Assembly: GCA_945873015.1 (NCBI GenBank)
Contig: CAMCBY010000134.1
Location: forward strand, 1 to 8,962
Direction: 5' to 3'
Length of the DNA stretch: 8,962 nt
Source of the DNA: Klebsiella pneumoniae
Lineage (GTDB): Bacteria; Pseudomonadota; Gammaproteobacteria; Ga0077536
Part shown: positions 5,835-8,962 of the stretch, one piece after another
How positions within the stretch are numbered: position 1 is the first letter of the stretch
Layout of the letters: the number at the start of each line of letters is the position of its first letter
The notes under the pieces: generated by a model
Database searches by the model: none
What the model was told of the DNA's origin: nothing
What the model saw: the letters and a program-made list of their open reading frames with translations, nothing else
Translations under genes and position numbers: made by a program

Positions 5835-6857
5835 GTGACGATACGCATCGCAATCGATGCCATGGGCGGTGATCACGGCCCGGTGGTAACCGTGGCTGCG
5901 GCCGCGCAGGCGCTCGCTCGCCACGCCAGTCTGGAACTGGTGTTGGTGGGTGACGAGGCAACCCTGCTGCAGGCGATGGCCAGCAACGGTCTGACTGGCC
6001 ACGCGCGGGTCAGCATCGAACACGCCCCACAAGTGGTTGAGATGCACGAGCGCCCATCGTCGGCGCTGCGCGGCAAACGCGAATCGTCAATGCGCAAAGC
6101 CATCGACCAGGTCAAGGATGGTCGCGCGATGGCCTGTGTCAGTGCCGGCAATACCGGCGCCCTGATGGCGATCGCACGCTTCGTGTTAAAGACCTTGCCC
6201 GGCATCGACCGCCCCGCGATCTGCGCGACGCTGCCCGGCAAGCTGAAGACCACCCACGTGCTCGACCTCGGCGCGAATGTCGATTCGACGTCAGAAGAGT
6301 TGTTTCGTTTTGCGGTCATGGGCGCGGTCCTCGCCGAAGCGGTCGACAATCGCCACAATCCGTCGGTGGCGCTGCTCAACATCGGCGAAGAAGAAATCAA
6401 AGGTAACGATCGCGTCAAACAGACCGCTTTGTTGCTGGAAAAAAGCCCGCTCAATTATGTAGGTTTCGTCGAAGGCGACGGCATCTTTGCTGGCAAGGTC
6501 GATGTCATCGTGTGCGACGGTTTTGTCGGCAACGTGGCACTCAAGGCCAGCGAAGGCGTGGCACGCATGCTTGGCGACATTGCACGCGAAGAATTCAAAC
6601 GCAGTATCTTCTCCAAACTCGGCGCACTGTTCGCACGCCCCGCCTTGCAGGCCCTCCGTGATCGTGCCGACCCACGCAATTACAATGGCGCAAGTCTGGT
6701 CGGTCTGCGTGGCATCGTGATCAAGAGTCACGGCAGCGCCGATGCCTTCTCGTTTGCGCATGCCATTGATGTCGCGGTGCTGGAAACCGAAAAGGCCGTG
6801 CCCGAACGCATCAGCCATCTGCTCGAAGAATTGCTTGCCGGTAGTGATTCGACATGA
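5835..6857 (+). CDS. plsX: Phosphate acyltransferase PlsX
   Basis: PlsX is a peripheral membrane enzyme that converts acyl-ACP and phosphate to acyl-phosphate, the donor for PlsY in the first step of phospholipid synthesis. The 340-residue product has the family signatures IAIDAMGGDHGP (5-16), RGKRESSMRKAI (79-90), CVSAGNTGALM (101-111), DLGANVD (144-150), LLNIGEEEIKGND (180-192), VCDGFVGNVALK (226-237) and LVGLRGIVIKSHG (288-300). The frame is open back to GTG 5745, but those 30 residues do not resemble PlsX and would include one hairpin arm. GTG 5835 gives MTIRIAIDAMGGD, which matches the family start. No clear Shine-Dalgarno sequence precedes it. The stop overlaps fabD as ATGA. Unlike E. 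coli, no fabH follows. Confidence 0.95.
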   Translation: MTIRIAIDAMGGDHGPVVTVAAAAQALARHASLELVLVGDEATLLQAMASNGLTGHARVSIEHAPQVVEMHERPSSALRGKRESSMRKAIDQVKDGRAMACVSAGNTGALMAIARFVLKTLPGIDRPAICATLPGKLKTTHVLDLGANVDSTSEELFRFAVMGAVLAEAVDNRHNPSVALLNIGEEEIKGNDRVKQTALLLEKSPLNYVGFVEGDGIFAGKVDVIVCDGFVGNVALKASEGVARMLGDIAREEFKRSIFSKLGALFARPALQALRDRADPRNYNGASLVGLRGIVIKSHGSADAFSFAHAIDVAVLETEKAVPERISHLLEELLAGSDST

Positions 6858-7822
6858 ACCAACCCCATCGCGCTGCGCAACTCGGTTTTGTCTTTCCAGG
6901 TCAAGGCTCACAGAGCGTGGGCATGGTCACCGCGCTGGCCGCGGAATTTGGCGAAGTGCGCGCACGCTACGAGGTCGCGAGTGAAGTGCTTGGATTTGAC
7001 CTGTGGAAACTGGTCAACGACGGTCCCGAAGACGAACTCAATCGCACTCAGAACACCCAACCCGCGTTGCTCGCAGCAAGCGTTGCGACCTGGGACATCT
7101 GGGTCAATCACGGCGGCCCGCTGCCGAGCGTGATGGCCGGCCATAGCTTTGGTGAATACTCAGCACTGGTCTGCGCCGGAGCGCTCGATTTCGCCAGCGC
7201 CGTATCGCTGGTCGCCGAACGGGGGCGCCTCATGCAGGAAGCCGTACCAGCCGGGCAGGGCGCAATGGCGGCGATTCTCGGCCTTGACCTCGAGCCGCTG
7301 GAACTGGCTTGCGCCGAAGCTGCCGCAACGGGTGGCGTGTGTTCTTGCGCCAATCTCAATGCGCCCGGCCAGATAGTGATAGCCGGCAGCAGTGACGCCG
7401 TCGATCGCGCCTGTGCGCTGGCCAGCGCCCGCGGTGCCAAACGTGCCATGAAGCTGCAGGTCAGTGTGCCGGCGCACTGCGCATTGATGTCACCGGCAGC
7501 CGAAGAATTCGCACAGCGTCTCGCTGACATCAAATTCGAGACGCCACGTATCGCTGTGCTGCATAATGTCGACGTTGCCAGCCACGACGATGCTGCAGCG
7601 ATCCGCGATGCGCTGATTCGACAGCTCTATTCGCCGGTGCGCTGGATTGAGACCATCGAGCAGTTCGTACGAGCCGGCGTCAGCCATATCGGGGAATGTG
7701 GTCCTGGCAAGGTCCTCGCGCCGCTCATCAAGCGCATCGACAAAAACCCACAGACCGTGGCCTTGAACGAGCCGGCCGGACTGCGCGACTTTATTGCACT
7801 CGCTCGGAACGAACTGTCATGA
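6854..7822 (+). CDS. fabD: Malonyl-CoA:ACP transacylase FabD
   Basis: FabD moves the malonyl group from malonyl-CoA to acyl carrier protein, supplying the extender unit for fatty acid elongation. The 322-residue protein shows FPGQGSQ (14-20, Q17), the nucleophile S98 in AGHSFGEYSAL, R123 in AERGRLMQ, H208 in VPAHC and Q257 in RQLYSPVRW. These lie 6-7 residues beyond E. coli Q11, S92, R117, H201 and Q250. The residue before the catalytic histidine is alanine (PAHC); serine is common there (PSHC), a minor variation. Start and stop overlap plsX and fabG by ATGA, so translation of the three genes is probably coupled. Function is very secure. Confidence 0.97.
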   Translation: MNQPHRAAQLGFVFPGQGSQSVGMVTALAAEFGEVRARYEVASEVLGFDLWKLVNDGPEDELNRTQNTQPALLAASVATWDIWVNHGGPLPSVMAGHSFGEYSALVCAGALDFASAVSLVAERGRLMQEAVPAGQGAMAAILGLDLEPLELACAEAAATGGVCSCANLNAPGQIVIAGSSDAVDRACALASARGAKRAMKLQVSVPAHCALMSPAAEEFAQRLADIKFETPRIAVLHNVDVASHDDAAAIRDALIRQLYSPVRWIETIEQFVRAGVSHIGECGPGKVLAPLIKRIDKNPQTVALNEPAGLRDFIALARNELS

Positions 7823-8559
7823 GCAGCAAACATATCGCCCTGGTGACCGGCGCAAGCCGCGGCATTGGCCTAGCCATTGCCCAGCAACTGGCGAGCGATG
7901 GTTTTGAGATCGTTGGCACCGCCACTTCGAGTGCGGGCCTGGCTGCAATCGAAGCCGCGCTTGGCGCGAGCGGCGCGTTACGCGCCTGTCTGGAATTGAA
8001 TGTGCTCGAGCGGGCCTCGATCGATGCGTTCTTCGCGGCACTGGATGAGCGCCAATTGAATCCTGCCGTGCTGGTCAATAACGCCGGGATCACGCGCGAC
8101 AACCTGTTGTTGCGCATGAAAGATGACGAATGGGATGCAGTGATCGCGGCCAACCTGAGCGCGGTGTTTTCGTTGAGCCGGCGCTGTGTGCGCACCATGC
8201 TCAAAGCGCGTTTTGGTCGCATCATCAACATCACCTCGGTGATCGGTGCCGCCGGTAATGCCGGGCAGGCCAACTATGCCGCGGCCAAGGCCGGCGTGGT
8301 CGGCTTTACCAAATCGATGGCGCTGGAAGTGGCGAGTCGCAACATTACCGTCAACGCGGTAGCGCCGGGATTGATCGATACCGACATGACGCGCAAGCTG
8401 ACCGATAGCCAACGCGATGCCGCGCTCGGCCAGATCCCGATGGGGCGGATGGGATCGGCCGCCGAAGTGGCGGCGGTGGTCAGTTTTCTGGCCTCACCGT
8501 TGGCCGCTTATATCACCGGTGAGACGATCCACGTCAATGGCGGGATGTATATGGCCTGA
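7819..8559 (+). CDS. fabG: 3-oxoacyl-[ACP] reductase FabG
   Basis: FabG reduces beta-ketoacyl-ACP to beta-hydroxyacyl-ACP with NADPH, the first reductive step of each elongation cycle. The 246-residue short-chain dehydrogenase has the Rossmann motif TGASRGIG (10-17), NNAGITRDNL (87-96), N112, catalytic S140 in NITSV, and YxxxK with Y153 and K157. These are two residues beyond E. coli S138, Y151 and K155. It ends with ITGETIHVNGGMYMA, as FabG does. ATG 7819 overlaps the fabD stop (ATGA); the in-frame extension to 7696 lies inside fabD and is discarded. Context makes the fatty-acid role certain among the many SDR enzymes. acpP starts 200 bp downstream. Confidence 0.97.
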   Translation: MSSKHIALVTGASRGIGLAIAQQLASDGFEIVGTATSSAGLAAIEAALGASGALRACLELNVLERASIDAFFAALDERQLNPAVLVNNAGITRDNLLLRMKDDEWDAVIAANLSAVFSLSRRCVRTMLKARFGRIINITSVIGAAGNAGQANYAAAKAGVVGFTKSMALEVASRNITVNAVAPGLIDTDMTRKLTDSQRDAALGQIPMGRMGSAAEVAAVVSFLASPLAAYITGETIHVNGGMYMA

Positions 8560-8655
8560 CATAATCGCCGCAGTGAGGCTCCGTCAGGGGCGGACCCGCA
8601 AGGCGCATTGGGCTACACAAGTTTCTGATGTTTTTAAAGTTGATTTCAAAGGGTT

Positions 8656-8688
8656 ACTGCAGACAAACGCACAACGTTTGCTTGCAGT
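8656..8688 (+). repeat. Imperfect inverted repeat upstream of acpP, over the -35 box
   Basis: Arms 8656-8669 (ACTGCAGACAAACG) and 8675-8688 (CGTTTGCTTGCAGT) pair at 12 of 14 positions, plus one G-U, with one mismatch and a 5-nt loop (CACAA). The right arm contains the candidate acpP -35. As DNA it could be an operator for a dimeric regulator. As RNA it could end or process the fabG transcript, although the following bases (TTTGGTCGGTTTT) make a poor terminator tract. I cannot decide between these. Confidence 0.5.
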
Positions 8689-8709
8689 TTGGTCGGTTTT
8701 CACTAAACT
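8682..8709 (+). promoter_or_regulatory. Candidate acpP promoter
   Basis: TTGCAG (8682-8687), a 16-bp spacer and TAAACT (8704-8709) form a plausible sigma-70 promoter starting near 8716, giving a leader of about 44 nt. A separate promoter fits the very high demand for acyl carrier protein. The spacer contains TTGGTCGG, which resembles half of the E. coli FadR operator; the other half is not conserved, so FadR control is only a weak possibility. Confidence 0.5.
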
Positions 8710-8715
8710 AGCATG

Positions 8716-8731
8716 CGCCGCAATCACGGCG
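8716..8731 (+). promoter_or_regulatory. Small GC hairpin in the acpP leader
   Basis: CGCCG (8716-8720) and CGGCG (8727-8731) pair around CAATCA. If transcription starts near 8716, this stem-loop would lie at the very 5' end of the acpP mRNA. Such a structure can slow RNase E-dependent decay. It leaves the Shine-Dalgarno sequence free. Confidence 0.35.
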
Positions 8732-8742
8732 GCACCATCATT

Positions 8743-8749
8743 GGGAGGA
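8743..8749 (+). promoter_or_regulatory. Strong Shine-Dalgarno sequence of acpP
   Basis: GGGAGGA lies 10 nt before ATG 8760. It is the strongest ribosome-binding site in the window, as expected for one of the most abundant bacterial proteins. Confidence 0.85.
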
Positions 8750-8759
8750 ACTTCAAGCG

Positions 8760-8962
8760 ATGAGCAGCGTTGAAGAACGTGTCAAGAAGATCGTCGTCGA
8801 GCAATTAGGGGTCAAAGAAGAAGAGGTCACAAACGAAGCATCATTTGTTGATGATTTGGGTGCGGACTCGCTTGACACGGTCGAACTGGTAATGGCGCTG
8901 GAAGAGGAATTCAAAACTGAAATTCCTGATGAAGAAGCTGAAAAGATTACGACCGTTCAGCA
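8760..8962 (+). CDS. acpP: Acyl carrier protein AcpP (cut by window end)
   Basis: AcpP carries growing acyl chains as thioesters on a 4'-phosphopantetheine arm and serves FabD, FabG, PlsX and lipid A enzymes. Sixty-seven codons are visible of the usual 77-80. The prosthetic group attaches to S37 in GADSLDTVELVMALEEEF, the invariant DSL motif at the start of helix II. The protein is strongly acidic and close to E. coli AcpP over its visible length (SVEERVKK, EEVTNEASFV, TEIPDEEAEKITTVQ). It follows fabG as in most gammaproteobacteria. The last part of helix IV lies beyond the window. Confidence 0.98.
   Translation, partial: MSSVEERVKKIVVEQLGVKEEEVTNEASFVDDLGADSLDTVELVMALEEEFKTEIPDEEAEKITTVQ

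Noticed and set aside
6291..6911. 206-codon minus-strand frame opposite plsX
   Set aside because: It is antisense to a clearly conserved gene and has no RBS or recognisable motif.
7696..7818. 41-residue extension of FabG
   Set aside because: It lies within fabD in another frame; ATG 7819 gives the standard FabG start with the Rossmann motif at residue 10.
1..8962. Mobile element, CRISPR array, tRNA, defence or other novel gene system
   Set aside because: All long coding capacity is accounted for by conserved housekeeping genes. No tandem spaced repeats, transposase-like products, terminal repeats or tRNA-like cloverleaf were seen by eye.

Overview
This window is a housekeeping segment of a bacterial chromosome, most likely from a gammaproteobacterium. 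Every gene is recognisable, the DNA is GC-rich, and the order is rne | rluC - HAD phosphatase - sppA | maf | yceD - rpmF - plsX - fabD - fabG - acpP. From memory this resembles the Pseudomonas arrangement. It differs from Escherichia coli in having no fabH between plsX and fabD. I see no mobile element, CRISPR array, rRNA or tRNA gene, phage gene or defence cassette, and no novel multigene system. The points of interest are regulatory structures and gene junctions.

Left part (1-1713). The first 425 codons of RNase E (rne) run leftward off the window. Upstream lies a long leader of about 400 nt with four candidate hairpins, one of them overlapping the ribosome-binding region. A candidate sigma-70 promoter overlaps the start of the divergent rluC gene.

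Middle part (1697-4957). rluC, a HAD-family phosphatase gene and sppA run rightward as a probable operon: rluC and the phosphatase gene overlap by ATGA, and sppA follows 16 bp later with a good Shine-Dalgarno sequence. maf (YceF type) points the other way, and its 3' end overlaps the 3' end of sppA by 9 bp.

Right part (4958-8962). A divergent promoter region precedes yceD (DUF177) and rpmF (ribosomal protein L32). A 13-bp hairpin sits between rpmF and plsX. plsX, fabD and fabG are joined by ATGA overlaps. acpP, cut by the window end, has its own candidate promoter and a strong Shine-Dalgarno sequence; an imperfect 14-position inverted repeat overlaps its -35 box.

Functionally, the left half handles RNA (RNase E turnover, 23S rRNA pseudouridylation) and cell maintenance (phosphatase, membrane peptidase, nucleotide pyrophosphatase). 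The right half links ribosome biogenesis (YceD, L32) to early lipid synthesis: acyl-phosphate formation (PlsX), malonyl loading (FabD), beta-ketoacyl reduction (FabG) and the acyl carrier itself (AcpP).
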